NCBI RefSeq assembly: GCF_031143425.1
Contig: NC_090445.1
Coordinates: 1,192,788,691 to 1,192,852,690, forward strand
Direction: 5' to 3'
DNA: 64,000 bases
Origin: Pleurodeles waltl
Lineage: Eukaryota; Chordata; Amphibia; Caudata; Salamandridae
Position numbers and translations under genes: made by a program. Shown one piece after another: positions 31,982-44,099 of the stretch (positions are counted from its first letter, which is position 1; every line of letters begins with the position of its first letter). The notes beneath the pieces are model-generated. The model had not been told where the DNA came from. It saw only the letters and a list, made by a program, of their open reading frames with translations, and ran no database searches.

Positions 31982-34900
31982 ATGCCATGTCCTGCAGGTG
32001 ATAGGGCCCAAGCCTTCACCCCTCAAGAGCTGGTGAAGCTTGTGGATGGGGTCCTACCCCTGTAAGGACAGCTGTTTGGGGCACTAGAGGAACAGGTGAG
32101 CCCAATGCCATAGTCATGTGTGATAGGGGTGTGTGTGTGATGGTGTAAGGGGTAAGTGTACTGTGGAGGGAGTACATGGATGCAGGGGGCATGGAGTTGA
32201 GGCATGTGAGCCAAGATGAAGGGCATGTGTGGGCACTTGGTGAGTCAGATGTGTATTGTTCAATGCTGTTAGAATGGGACATGTGTACCTGACTTTCTCA
32301 TTCTGCCTGTGTCATCCATGCAGGTGAACGCCCATCAGAAGAAAGGGATCTGGCATGCCATCCCGAAGCAAGTGCAGACCCTAGGGGTCCACAGCCGGCA
32401 GAGCACCCATTGCAGAAAGCCCAGGCCCGAAAGACCGCAGAGGCCCAGCAGGGGATGTCCTCCTGATGAGGGAGGTGAACCCATCGGACTCTAACCCCCT
32501 AATTGCCTGCATTGTGGGGGTGGCCTACCCTGAAGTGGTTGGGCATTTGAGGGCAGCACAGCAGCCACAAGGGGTTGAGTACTGACTCTATCCTGGCACA
32601 TGGCTGGGCTTAATAGGGATTAAGTGCCTCACTGCAGGCGAAGTGACATTGTTGTAAAGACATCCTATATTTTGTCTATTGTAAATGGATTTCATGCACC
32701 CTGGCTGAGTTTATATAATAGATGTGTTGACATGGTTTATTGTCAGTGGATGTACATCTCCCATTCCTTGACCTTTCCGTTTCTGGAATGTGGAGATGGT
32801 CTAATGACATAGGCACATGTGTGAGCCCATCTAACCTATGCAAAGGTTCTGAGTATATGTATCACCCTAAGCATTGAGTATGACCAGCTCCATCCATCTG
32901 CATTTGTGGCTCTGAGATGTCAGCCCAATCCCATCTGTGTATAATACCTGTATATACTAATGTGTGCCTCTAGTGTAATCATAAGGACTAAATACATCAT
33001 GTACTAGTAATGGGATTGACTGAATGTGGGGCTGCCATTGTAGTTCCACAACAGATATAGCCTTAATGGGACTGGATTATTGAATTGATAGCTGTATTGT
33101 CACATATATATGTGATCTGTTGGCTGTAGGGTATGTGGAATTAGGCAAACTGGGATATTCCTAAATGTACCATTGATGAGGTCTGGTTGCAGACACCCTG
33201 CAATCCTAGGTGCAATACTTGTGGGGATGTAACTGTTATACAAATGGGATGGTACAAGAGGTGGTAAGGGCCTTTGCCAGGTCTCATATATCTCACCATG
33301 GTATGTACATGGGATGAATGACAATGCTCTAGCTATTGATATGCTACATTGCACAGTTACTCCCTACATCATGTCCTAATGGTAAGTTGGGGAAACATCT
33401 GATGGCCTGGAGCTTTTCTGCTTGTCTTGGCCATACTGAAGTGGCAGATTAGGACAGGTTGGCCTGTTGCATGACACATGGCATGTATATGTGAATCTAC
33501 TGATGCATTTAGTCTCCGCAGGCTGGCTCATGTAGTAGTGGAATGTGTAAGTGGTGTACAGGCAGTGGTGTTGGTCCGTGTGTTCCTAATGCATCCTGAC
33601 ATTAACCATCTGAGATTTGTTTTGTCTTGGCTCTGTGACAGGTATTATCATTTCTGGAATGGTGAGTGAGGGCAGAGTTGTCATGTTGCGCAGTCTAACA
33701 GGTGTAACTGCATGTGTTGTGGCACTGTAAGTGGAACATGATTTAATTTGTGTGTTCCTGAAGTACATCTGTTGTGACACTGCACTCAGTGATTGAGTAT
33801 GGATGTGTTATATGTGATATATGGTCCTTTGTAGATGCTACTAGCAGTATGATCAGTTGTGATGTATGTGTTTGGTGTCTGCTGATCCGGCTCTATGATT
33901 GGGTCAGACTATTCAAATGGCTATACCACAGACTCATATTTTCAACATCAGATGTCAATTGTTTGGGTGTCTGACTTTTAATGGACAAATCAGTGTTGAT
34001 TTCTATATTGGATCACTCTACAGAGTGTTTGGTTTGGCATATAATGTGACAGGCAGGTGCTGTGCACTCTGTGAGTGGAGTTGTCTTCAAAGTAATGGAT
34101 ATGTTACATGGTAGGCAGGAGTGTTTTGTGCAATCACCTGGACATCCAATGGGTGATAGGGGCGTGGAGAGGTATGATGTGTATTCAGGCAAACAATTGA
34201 TACTGCATCCATGGCATGCTGTGCCAGCAGATATGGCTTTGGCAGTCATAATGTGGATGACTTCAGTTGGGCTGTCCAACTTTGATATTGAATTAGGTGT
34301 GAGGGTGGGCATACAGGTGTGGGTAGAAGTAACTGGTTGTGACATGACATAGGTAATGTGTATTGGCAGCTGCAATGGCCTACCCAGGATACGTATTGTA
34401 ACAGATGTGCTTGTCAACCAGTGTGTGTGAGAGCTATATTTTAACCCATTTTCGTCCGATCTCTCTTTCTCTCTCTCTATCCCTCTCTCTCTATTTGTGT
34501 GCATCAGCATCGTCAGGCAAAGGAGAAGGGGCACAGGTGAGTGGGGAAGCAGCAGCCCACAGGACCCAGGAAGCTAGAACCAATGACAGCGAGGTACCCA
34601 CTGGGACGGAGGGCAAGGGGAGTGCCACAGGGGTGACCGGATCTAACACCTCTTCTTCAGAATTCTCCTCCAGTGGACACTCCCTGGTGGTGGTGGGCCC
34701 ATCTGGGACCATCCCAGCACCATCTTTGTCTGCCACTACCTTTACTAGCACCTCACTCCCTGTAGCTCCCTACCCTGTTGCCTGTGCCCGTTCACCCAGG
34801 AGGGTGGGCATCTCCTCTGCCACAGGCACCTCCCCTGCCCCAGTCAGCTCTGCTGCCCTCAGTGAGGAGGGTATTGACCTCCTGAGGTCCATCTCTGTGG

Positions 34901-35931
34901 ATCAGTTCATCATTGTGAATGCCATCAAGGGACTGGCACCTCAAGCCCAACAGAGCAATGTGATAATGGAGGGCATTCACGGTGCCCTGGCTGGCCTCCA
35001 CAGATCCTTTCTAGCTCTGGCCTCCACGCTGATGGCAGCCAGTCTGCCTTTGTCTACCATCCCCCCTCACCTACCTCTTCCCAGTCCTATACTCATCCAA
35101 AGCACACATACATACAGGTATGCATCCACCTCAACACACAAGGATACCACAGACAAGCACAAGCACCACAAAACCCACCACTGGGATGGACATAAACAAT
35201 ACCCACCTGCAGGCACACCAACGTCCACTACCTACACTGACTCCCCACCACTGCCCTCCTTGACAGACACTACTGCAGCCACCACACCATCAGTCACGGA
35301 TCCAGCCACAACACTTGTCTTACCCACAGTCACCACAATATCAGAACCGCTGACATCCACCCTAGTCACCACACCCGCACCCACTACAACCACCGACACC
35401 CCTACATGCAGCACATATACCATACCTGCAGACACTACCCCAACAGACAGTCACCCATCCAGCATGGTACCTCCCTGCACCTCCTGCCCCCTCCTCCGAA
35501 GACACCTAACCGCCTGCACTCACCCACCCAAAGACATTCAGTACCCACAAGCATTCCACGCACGCACTGCATCCAAGACATCCACACGGACACATCTTAC
35601 AACCAATTGTTCCCCCTCCACTGCCAAACCCTTTTGCCATGACTGGCCATGTGTGTCTAAGAAGCATTTCCTCTCAGAGTTATCCATGTTCCCTACTCCT
35701 CTCCCACCCGGTGATACCCCTAAGCATTCTTCCTCCCTTCCCAAGTCCAGTCATTCCACCTCCAAGTCCTCCCCTGCCCCCCTGCTAGTGCCTATGCCCC
35801 TCCCCCTGCCAAAAAGTATACTCCTCCCAAGCCCAGGCACAAGGACTCATAGCCCAAGCCCAAAGACCCCCCTCCCAAACCCAAGCCCAACTCCCCCATC
35901 ACTCCCTCTAATCCCTGAGGTGCCTACCTGA
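31982..35931 (+). pseudogene. Harbinger 2 gene A, second duplicate with long exon 3
   Basis: Exon 1 (31982-32095, 114 bp) has a TAA after VLPL. Exon 2 starts at 32324 and keeps the IWHAIPKQV region, but later has stops and a weakened donor. Exon 3 (34508-35931) is open for about 470 codons: a Ser/Thr-rich part, the helical EEGIDLLRSISVDQFIIVNA segment matching Harbinger 1, then a very long Thr/Pro/Ser-rich tail. The tail goes well past the point where Harbinger 1 has its TAG, so the ancestral gene A product was probably about 600 residues or more. The 32700-34500 stretch is the intron and holds no other gene. Confidence 0.75.
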
Positions 35932-37269
35932 CCCCTTGATGTTCCTACCCTATGGAGGTTATTTTGCAGTCAGGAGTCAAGTTGAGGCACCCTAAAGTGG
36001 CATTTCTGCCTTTGGCACTTTGGTCTAGCCATTGGCCTTTTAATTGTAAATATGTTTGTTTTAATAATGTTTCTCACCTAAAACACCTGGCCCAACATGT
36101 TGTTGGATTCGATGTTGACATACTTCTCCTGCCTTTCTTTCAATATGTCTGTTTGTGGGCTTTGGTTTGTGCGTGTGTGACGTGTGTGTGTTGGTTGTGC
36201 CAGCTGTTGTGCCTGGGCTGCATGTGTCGGTGTGGCCCCACCATTTTTCCTGCTGTCATTGCTGTGTAATGTGTGTTGGATAGGTTTGTGTTTGTCACAT
36301 GCATGTATGTTGCAAAATTGTGTTGTGTTTGTGTAAGGACGTGTTATGGTGCTGCTGTGTGCCCTTGTGTGGTTGTGGCGTGTGTGTGGTGATGGCTATG
36401 TCATATGCGTTGTGTGTCGTGTTAGCGTGTTGTGATGTATGCTTCGTTGTATGGCAGTGTGATTGTTTATATTGGTTGTCTGATGTTGTTACATGTTGTT
36501 GGCATGTGTTTCATGTGGAGGTGTGCAATGACATTCCTTGGTGAAGCATTTGTGTAGCTGCAGTTGTGATGTCATATATATTAGTGCTGTTGTGGGTGGT
36601 TGTGTTAGAGAGTGCTGGTGCTGTGTGTCTGTGGGTTGGTGTGTGTGTGTGTGCCAAGTGTGTGTTGGCCGTCATGTGTAGTACGGGCCCTGGTGTGTGA
36701 TGTATGGGTGTGCGTGTATGTATGTGTGTGTGGATGTGCATATGAGTGTGTGCTTACGTGTGTGTGTCGCCGTTGCAACCCGTCCCGGATGTGAATGTTG
36801 TGTATGTGTGCGTAGTGTGGGTTTTCCCTACAGTGTCAGGTAGGTGGGTGTACTCATGGTTGTTGTCTTTGTCGCTGGTTCGGGAGTCATTGTGCAGGCA
36901 GGAGCAGTGGGAGGATTTCCAGTTCAGGTTTTATGGTGTCTCTATTCGGATACATGCTCCAGAAAGTGGATGTTTCCTTTTATAGAGTTGGTTTCCCCCA
37001 GGTTTTTCGTGGTGGTGTGACCGTGGTGCAAACCTTGGGGGTGTGCAGCTTCATAATATATGTCTGGCGGGAACATGGTCCTTGCTGGCCTGAATGTGCC
37101 TACCACCGTCCGTGGCAGCATGTCCCCGGTACTGGCGGTTGTTTGACTGTGTTCTCTTGGGAACACTGCCATGGTCATAATTTGGCGGGCTTCACCACCG
37201 GCCCCTTGGCAGTACGACCACCACTGTCAACATGGCGGTCCTGGTACCACCAAACTCGTAATGACCCCC
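35932..37269. other. Harbinger 2 right subterminal region
   Basis: This is T/G-rich with imperfect TGTG runs at about 36150-36770, then CCGCC/GGCGG subterminal motifs and the right terminal repeat. The cysteine- and valine-rich frames are products of the TGTG composition. Confidence 0.5.
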
Positions 37270-37905
37270 TATGTCATATACAAAACAGCAATCCATCTTC
37301 TTAAGTGTGGTGAGTACATTTATTGAAAAGAGAGACGTACTGAGCCCAAGAGTCATTAGAAGTCTTTAGACTATTTCTCAACCTGTTGCAAAGGGATAGC
37401 TCTTACTCCTAGAGATATAGGTAACCACTCTGCCTCTGCAACTGAGTTAGAAGTGAGGGAATATCTTCAACATATCCAGTCACTTGGTGCCACTCCAATG
37501 AATCCTGTGGCTCAGTAGTGAGAGAGGTAGCATAGAATATCCACATGCATGTTGCAAGCAGTATGCCCACAGTTCCAAATTTGAGAAGACACACAACAAA
37601 AACAGGCATGTAATCCATTCCACAGAACCCCAGCACCCTATTCTGATATTAACATTCCCCCAAACTAACAGAATCCTGTAACAATGAATCTTTCCTCCTT
37701 TATGATAACAAGCACCCTCAAAAATGTGTACTAATCTTAGCTCTCCTACAGAAGCATGTTATCCTAGCAAACAGTGACATTTGATAATGGAGGGGATATT
37801 TGTCAAAGCCCCAGCCATTTCCCCAGTTTTGCACTGTACCTGCTAACATAAATAATACTACTGCACCACTAATTTATGCTTTGACAAACAATCTTCAATT
37901 AAGAC
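37270..37905. other. Unassigned sequence
   Basis: No gene, RNA or recognisable repeat boundary is visible. Confidence 0.4.
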
Positions 37906-37908
37906 TGA

Positions 37909-38066
37909 GGGCCTGATTTAGATCTCAGTGAAGAGAAATAATCTGTCACAAATGTGACTGATATCCTGTCCCCCGTATTACGATCCCATTACATCCTATG
38001 GAGACTGTAATACAGCAGTCACATTTGAGATGGAGTATTCCATCTGCAGAGATCTAAATTAGGCCC
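37909..38066. mobile_element. Short Harbinger-like MITE, 158 bp
   Basis: The ends GGGCCTGATTTAGATCTC and, inverted, GGGCCTAATTTAGATCTC are nearly perfect inverted repeats. A TGA duplication flanks them (37906-37908 and 38067-38069). The 3-bp duplication and GGGCC ends resemble the Harbinger-type MITEs elsewhere in the window. Confidence 0.8.
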
Positions 38067-38069
38067 TGA

Positions 38070-38499
38070 ATTTTTTATTGGATGTGAAGTCAAAAACAAC
38101 AAAGAAAAGACACAGGTAAATGATAGTTGACTTTGAATTAAAAATGATACATTCTATTACTAAACTATATCCAAACACCCAAATTCGAGCATGCTACTTT
38201 AATTTTTTTCACACATATTGGAAAACGTTTTTAAAAAACATCTGTATCTAACAATTATAAGTCAAGCAGTAAACTTCAACTTGAACTGAGAAAACTTATA
38301 GTTTTGTGTTTTGTACCTCATGAATGTGTAGATGAATTCTAAAATCATTTATACAATCAGATTATTTTCTATAAAATGAAGAAAAATTGGCACCACTTCT
38401 AAATTATTTTGAAGAAACATGATTTGGCCATCTAAACAGGATGGGTCACAGGAGAAATCATGATTTGCAATTGAACTATAAATTTGCTACTTGGCCTCC
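38070..38499. other. AT-rich unassigned sequence
   Basis: I see nothing recognisable in this stretch. Confidence 0.4.
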
Positions 38500-38984
38500 T
38501 TAACCCGTTGGCAGCCAAGGACGTAACGGCTACGTCCTTGATTGCAGCGCTGTGGCGCCAAGGAAGTAACCGTTAAGTCCTTGACCTGGCTCATGAGGGG
38601 AGCGGTAGCGCTCCATCCATGCACCTCACCCCCAGGGCATGGATTGAAGGGGAATTGTCTCCCCTTCCACCCCGCCACCCCATCCCCCGTGACGTGTGAT
38701 GACGTCAGCTGGCGATCGCGCGCTGACCTCATCGGAGGCTGCCCCCACTGCGCTGGAAGCTCAGCTTCCAACGCAGATCGAAAGAGAAATGCAAAAGCAT
38801 TTCTCTTCCGATCTTGTGCTGGGGGAAGGAGAGGCATCAAAGGAAAGGAAAGGCCTTTCCTTTCCTTTGATGTCTCTCTGAGTATTTCTGCTGCTCAACC
38901 GTGAAGCAATTGCACAGCAGAAATGCCCACTAGACGCCAGGGAGTTTGTTTTTTGGGTGAAATTGGCATGAGGGGAGTGGCCCC

Positions 38985-39640
38985 TTGGGCAAGGGCACTC
39001 CCCAAGGTGGGCATTTTTTAGAAGGAATTTTCTGCCCCCCCCCAGGGTCAGATCAGCCTATTTTCATTAGGCCGAGCGGCCCCCATGGAGTGGAGACACC
39101 AGGGATGTTTTTTTATGTGTTATTGACATGAGGGTAGCGACCTCTTGGGCAAGGGTCGCTCCCCAGGGGGGCAAATTATTTTAAAGCCATTGCAGATCGG
39201 CCTATTGCAATTAGGCCAATCTGCCCCTGGAGGGGCAGAAAACTCTAAACAACATTTTTTTTTGTTTGTTTTTTACACATGGGTGAGCCACCCCTTAGGC
39301 AAGGGTCGCTCCCCTGCAGGGCAAATTATCTTTAGGCCATTTCTGCCCTCCTTGGGGCGAAGATCAGCCTCTTTTTATTAGGCCAATCTGCTCCCAATGG
39401 GGCAGAAACCACTAGGCTCCAGGGTTTCTTTTTTTACATCAATGTCACGCAAGGGGAGCAACCCCTTAGGCAAGGGTCGCTCCCCTGGGGGCAAATTTAT
39501 TTTAGGCCATTTCTGAACCCCTTAGGGGCTGATCAGCCTATTTCTATGGGGCAGAAACCTCTTAGGCACCAGGGATTGGTGTGTATGTGTGTTTTGTTTG
39601 GGGGGGCAGCCTCTTGGGCAAGGGTCGCTCCCCATGGGGG
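38985..39640. repeat. Tandem repeats of about 150-170 bp
   Basis: GGCAAGGG(T/C)(C/A)(G/C)CTCCCC recurs near 38987, 39147, 39298, 39470 and 39617, each followed by an AGATC(A/G)GCCTA...TAGGCC(A/G)ATCTGCCCC inverted-repeat core. Copies are diverged. Confidence 0.75.
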
Positions 39641-40499
39641 CACATTACTGTTGGCCATTTCTGCCCCCATGGGGAGATCAGCCTATTTTTGTAACGCCCA
39701 TCTGCCCCCAGAGGTGGCAGAAAGCACACCGGAGACCAGGGAAGATTTTTTTTTTTTTAAAGAGGGTGGGGGTATGTCCATCCCCCCGCCTCAAATAAAT
39801 GACAAAGTTGTACATCCCTCCGGTGGACAGATGGGGCAATTACCCCCGATCTTCTCCCCGGGCGGGCAGAAAGCCTAGTAGATGCCAGGGAATTTTAAAA
39901 AAAAATAGTCGGGTGGTGGCTACCAACCAATATGGGCATGGTTAGGCCCCCACCCCAACTGAAGGGGGTAACAGTCTTTCAGCTCTCCCCCCACACACTA
40001 AAACATCTTATCCCACAGCAAACAAGAGGACATCTGATTATTTTGGGTTTTGGTTTTACATTTGGGCCATGAGAGCTTGTCTAACTGTCAAAATCGTCCC
40101 ACTTGGAATGGTGAGGGCTACACTTTTTGGACTTTGGGACGCTGCCATGCAGAAAAATCTCCGAGACCTAAACACATCTGAAAACTAAACATCCGGTGGG
40201 TCCAGGGTTGTGTACTTCACATGCACCCGCACCATTTTCTTACCCACAATGTCCTGCAAATCTCTAACTTTGCTGGAAATCACACATTTTTCCCACATTT
40301 TTGGGATGGAACCTTCCGGAATCTGCAGGAATCCAGAAAATTCCTACCACCCAGCATTGTTGCATCTATACCAATACAAATTCTGCCCCACTTGTCAACC
40401 TAAAAACATTTTTTTTCAAATTGCTCTTTTTGTACCCGCTTTGGTTCTCCCTCAATTTCAACATGTTTTTGGCTCTTCCATTTCACAGGCAATTGGTCC

Positions 40500-41660
40500 A
40501 CCTACACAAGTGAGGTATCGTTTTTACCAGGAGACTGAAGGAAACATTGGGTTGTACCGGTGCGGAGATCCCACACAGAAATGTGGGAAAAATTTGATTT
40601 TTTAGCTACAGTTGAGGTTTGCTGAGGATTCTGGGTAAGAAAACACTGGGGGATTCACGCAAGTCACACCTCCCTATACTCCCTTGGGTGTCTAGTTTTC
40701 AGAAATGTTTCGGTTTAGTAGGTTTCCCTACATGGCTGCTGAGCCCAGGACCAAAAACGCAGATGCCCCCCGCAAAAACAGGTTGTTTTGTCTTTGATCA
40801 TTTGGATGTGTCCACATAGTGTTTTGGGGCATTTCCTTCCGCGGGGAGTACGCCTACCTACACAAGTGAGGTACCATTTTTATTGGGAGACTTGAGGGAA
40901 TGCTGGGTGGAAGGAAATTTGTGGCTCCTCCCAGATTCTTGAACTTTCTATCACCGAAATGTGAGGAAAAAGTGTTGTTTTTTTGGCCAAATTTTAAGGT
41001 TTGCAAAGGATTCTGGGTAACAGAATCTGGTGAGAGCACCACAAGTCACCCCATCTTGGATTCCCCTAGGTGTCTAGTTTTAAAAAATGCATAGGTTTGG
41101 TAGGTTTCCCTAGGTGCCGGCTGAGCTAGAGGCCAACATCCACAGCTAGGCACTTTGCAAAAAACAGGTATGTTTTCTTTGCAAAAATGTGATGTGTCCA
41201 CGTTGGGTTTTTGGGTAATTTCCTATCACGGGCACTAGGGCTACCCACACAAGTGAGGTACCATTTTTATCGAGAAACTTGGGGGAACACTGGGTGGAAG
41301 GAACTTTGTGGCTCCTCTCAGATTCCAGAACTTTCTATCACCGAAAAAAGTCTTTTTTTTGCCAAATGTTAAGGTTTGCAAAGGATTCTGGGCAACAGAA
41401 CCTGATGAGAGCCAAACAAGTCACCCCATCCTGGATTCCCCTAGGTATCTAGTTTTCAGAAATGCACAGATTTGGTAGGTTTCCCTATGTGCCGGCTGTG
41501 CTAGAGGCCAAAATCCACAGCTAGGCACTTTTCAAACACACGTCAGATTTCAATGTAAAAATGTGATGTGTCCATGTTGCGTTTCCTGTCGCGGGCATTA
41601 GGCCTACCCATGCAAGTGAGGTACCATTTTTATCAGGAGACTTGGGGGAACACAGAATAG
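40500..41660. repeat. Tandem repeats of about 370 bp
   Basis: CACAAGTGAGGTA(C/T) recurs near 40504, 40861, 41239 and, with one change, 41616. Each is followed by TTTTTAT-GAGACTTG-GGGAA and GGATTCTGGG landmarks. Spacings are about 356-378 bp. Confidence 0.75.
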
Positions 41661-42604
41661 CAGATCAAGTGTTATTGTCCCTTCTCTTTCTCTACATTTT
41701 TTCCTTCGAAATGTGCAAATAACCACTGCTTTTCAACACCTTATCTTGTGCCCATTTTGGAAAGACAAAAGTTTCTTTGATACCTATTTTTCACTCTTTA
41801 TATTTCACCAAATGAATCACTGTATACCTGGTATACAATGAAAACCCATTACAAGGTGCAGCTCCTTTATTGGCTCTGGGTACCTAGGGTTCTTGATGAA
41901 CCTACAAGCCCTATATACCCCCACAACCAGAAGAGTTCAGCGGACGTACCAGTATATTACTTTTGAAAATCTGACATCGCAGAAAAAAGTTACAGAGTAA
42001 AACACAGAGAAAAATTGCTTTTTTTTCACCTCAATTTCAATATGTTTTCATTTCAGCTGTTATTTTCTGTCGGAAAACCTTGTAGGATCTATACAAATGA
42101 CCCCTTGCTGGATTCAGAATTTTGTCTACTTTTCAGAAATGTTTAGCTGTCCGGGATCCAGCATTGGTTTCACACCATTTTTGTCACTAAATGGAAGGAG
42201 GCTAAAAGCACAAAAGTAGTAAAAATGGGGCATGTACCAGTAAAATGCCACAATTGTGTTGAAAAATGTATTTTTCTGATTCACATCTGCCTGTTCCTGA
42301 AAGCTGGGAAGATGGTGATTTTAGCTCCGCAAATCCTTTGTTGATGCCATCTTCAGGGAAAAACCACAAGCCTACTTCTGCAGCCCTTTTTCACATTTTA
42401 TTTGAAAAAACTGCGTATTCACTGTATTGTGGCTAATTTCTTGGTCTCCTCAAGGGAACCCACAAACTCTGGGTACCTCTAGAATCCCGATGATTTTGGA
42501 AAAAAAGGCAGCAAATTTGTCAGGGGCAGCTTATGTGCTGCCCAAAACAGCCAAAAAAAGGCCTGGCACCTGAGGGCGAAAAGGCCTGGCAGCAAAGAGG
42601 TTAA

Positions 42605-44099
42605 AGGGAGATGCAAAAAAAAAAAAAATGGAGGTGAGGTTGGCATAACTCTTTTAACAATTCCATAGGGAAAAAGTCACTCCAGTCCATTTAATTTCCT
42701 ATACGTTTTGAAAAAGGTACAAAGTTTCCAGGAAATTAGACAATCACTGAAAGGTAGTCTGAATTCTCGAATTTCCAAAAGAAGTAAAGAAATGTCTAAA
42801 AGACTATTGGCCAAAACCGAACAGTTTTCATTGTCTGGAGCTTCCGACCTCTGGACAATGTTGCTTGCATCTGGCCTTACTAATAATATTATTTAGTTTA
42901 AAACATTACTCTCTTGTTTGAAAAATTTACAAAATTCTATTGGCATCTCTCTAATGTTTTTAATTAAATATCTTTTTCGTACCTGATGTTGTCTTCTTCA
43001 TTAGACGCTTGGTGATTACTTAAACATCCACTCACCAAGAGTCTCAGGTAATCAAAAAATTCATTATAATGTTTCATAATCCACACACAATTTTTTTTTT
43101 TCTTCTATTGTATTCCTTCTATTCAACTTCTTCTACCTCTGTATCATCATACAAAAAAACTATTATGTTTTTTTTTTAAGTGTACACCCAAATTCACAAT
43201 GCCATGGTCTTTGTTCAATGACATCTCTCCATGCATTGTATGAAACTTTAGCCATTTTATTACTTTCTGTTTTTAAATAGGTTTTGCTGCACCTTTTATG
43301 GTCCACTGTTGTGTGATCAAATGAAAATTATTAACAATGACATCTCTATATCAAATTACTACCAATAACGAAAATCCTGAAATAATTTTTTTTTTTTACA
43401 TTTTAGTCTTTTAAAAACTGGAGTAATGTAATTCCATCATTCTGTATTCTTTCTTTTAAGTCAGGGTCTTCTTTAAAAATATATCCCCAATATAAAACTA
43501 GTCAAGAAAAAATTGTTATCTATCTTTTTTCTTTTTGATTTAAACAAACTCTTTAAAAAAATGTTTAATCCATATAATAAAAAATGACAACCGGCCAGAC
43601 ATGCATATACAAATACAATCTGTATAGGTATGGGAAACTAGCTACAACTCACAATAAATACAATAATCTTTTATCTAACACCTAACTACCTTCCTCCCTC
43701 TCACCTTAAAATAGATTTCCTGTTCTATATGTTACTTTAAGTAAACCAAATTGTTCCTAACTGTCCACACTTCCACTGTACATCGCTCTATTGGAAGCAC
43801 AGGAAATTATTTCACTATTGTTGTTTTCACATATATTTATAAAAAGTTTTTAAAAGTAAGATGTTAGTATTAAAAATGAATATTGTTTTAGTTTTTTTAC
43901 AACAATTCATTTATTTCAATTCATTTTTTATTTTAGGATTGATTGTCTTTTGTATTTTTTAATTTATTATTTATTTTATTCTTTGTTATCTATATTTTCT
44001 ATAAATTATAGTTATTGATTAGGCAATTATTAACATTCATTATATTTTCTACCATTTTTCTATAGCATATTTAACTTTATTTTTTGAATGTGATACAAT
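42605..44099. other. AT-rich unassigned sequence
   Basis: Many T and A runs are present, with no gene or element ends that I can support. Confidence 0.4.

Larger units (their letters stand above)
28284..32689. repeat. Tandem duplication inside Harbinger 2
   Basis: Unit 1 is 28284-31202 and unit 2 is 31203-32689. Each runs from the transposase N-terminal coding region through the divergent promoter to gene A exon 2. Unit 1 is longer because of the solo LTR at 29260-30692; without it and its 5-bp duplication the units are about 1,481 and 1,487 bp. The join at 31203 restarts with GTCTGAAAG, as at 28284. Confidence 0.85.
23195..37269 (-). mobile_element. Harbinger 2: 14-kb copy with three decayed genes, duplication and nested LTR
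   Basis: The left end GGGCCTAATTAAGAGTTTGG and the right end inverted, GGGGGTCATTACGAGTTTGG, are the terminal repeats. A matching 3-bp target duplication is not visible, so the ends may have mutated. The contents mirror Harbinger 1 in the opposite orientation: gene B (plus, from 24345), transposase (minus, 28504-27377) and gene A (plus, to 35931). A roughly 1.48-kb tandem duplication and a 1,433-bp solo LTR enlarge it. Strand follows the transposase. Confidence 0.78.
38504..42600. mobile_element. Long non-autonomous TTAA-flanked (piggyBac-type) element
   Basis: TTAA lies at both borders (38500-38503 and 42601-42604). The left end CCCGTTGGCAGCC and the right end inverted, CCTCTTTGCTGCC, are inverted repeats. 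TTAA duplication and CCC ends with this style are typical of piggyBac elements. At 4.1 kb it is long, but no transposase frame is present; the interior is two blocks of tandem repeats and filler. Ends are clear, family is inferred. Confidence 0.7.

Noticed and set aside
36150..36800. Cysteine- and valine-rich ORFs
   Set aside because: They come from TGTG-rich composition within the end of Harbinger 2.
38504..42600. A piggyBac transposase gene
   Set aside because: No frame with the expected acidic motifs was found; the ORFs inside are short and lie in tandem repeats.
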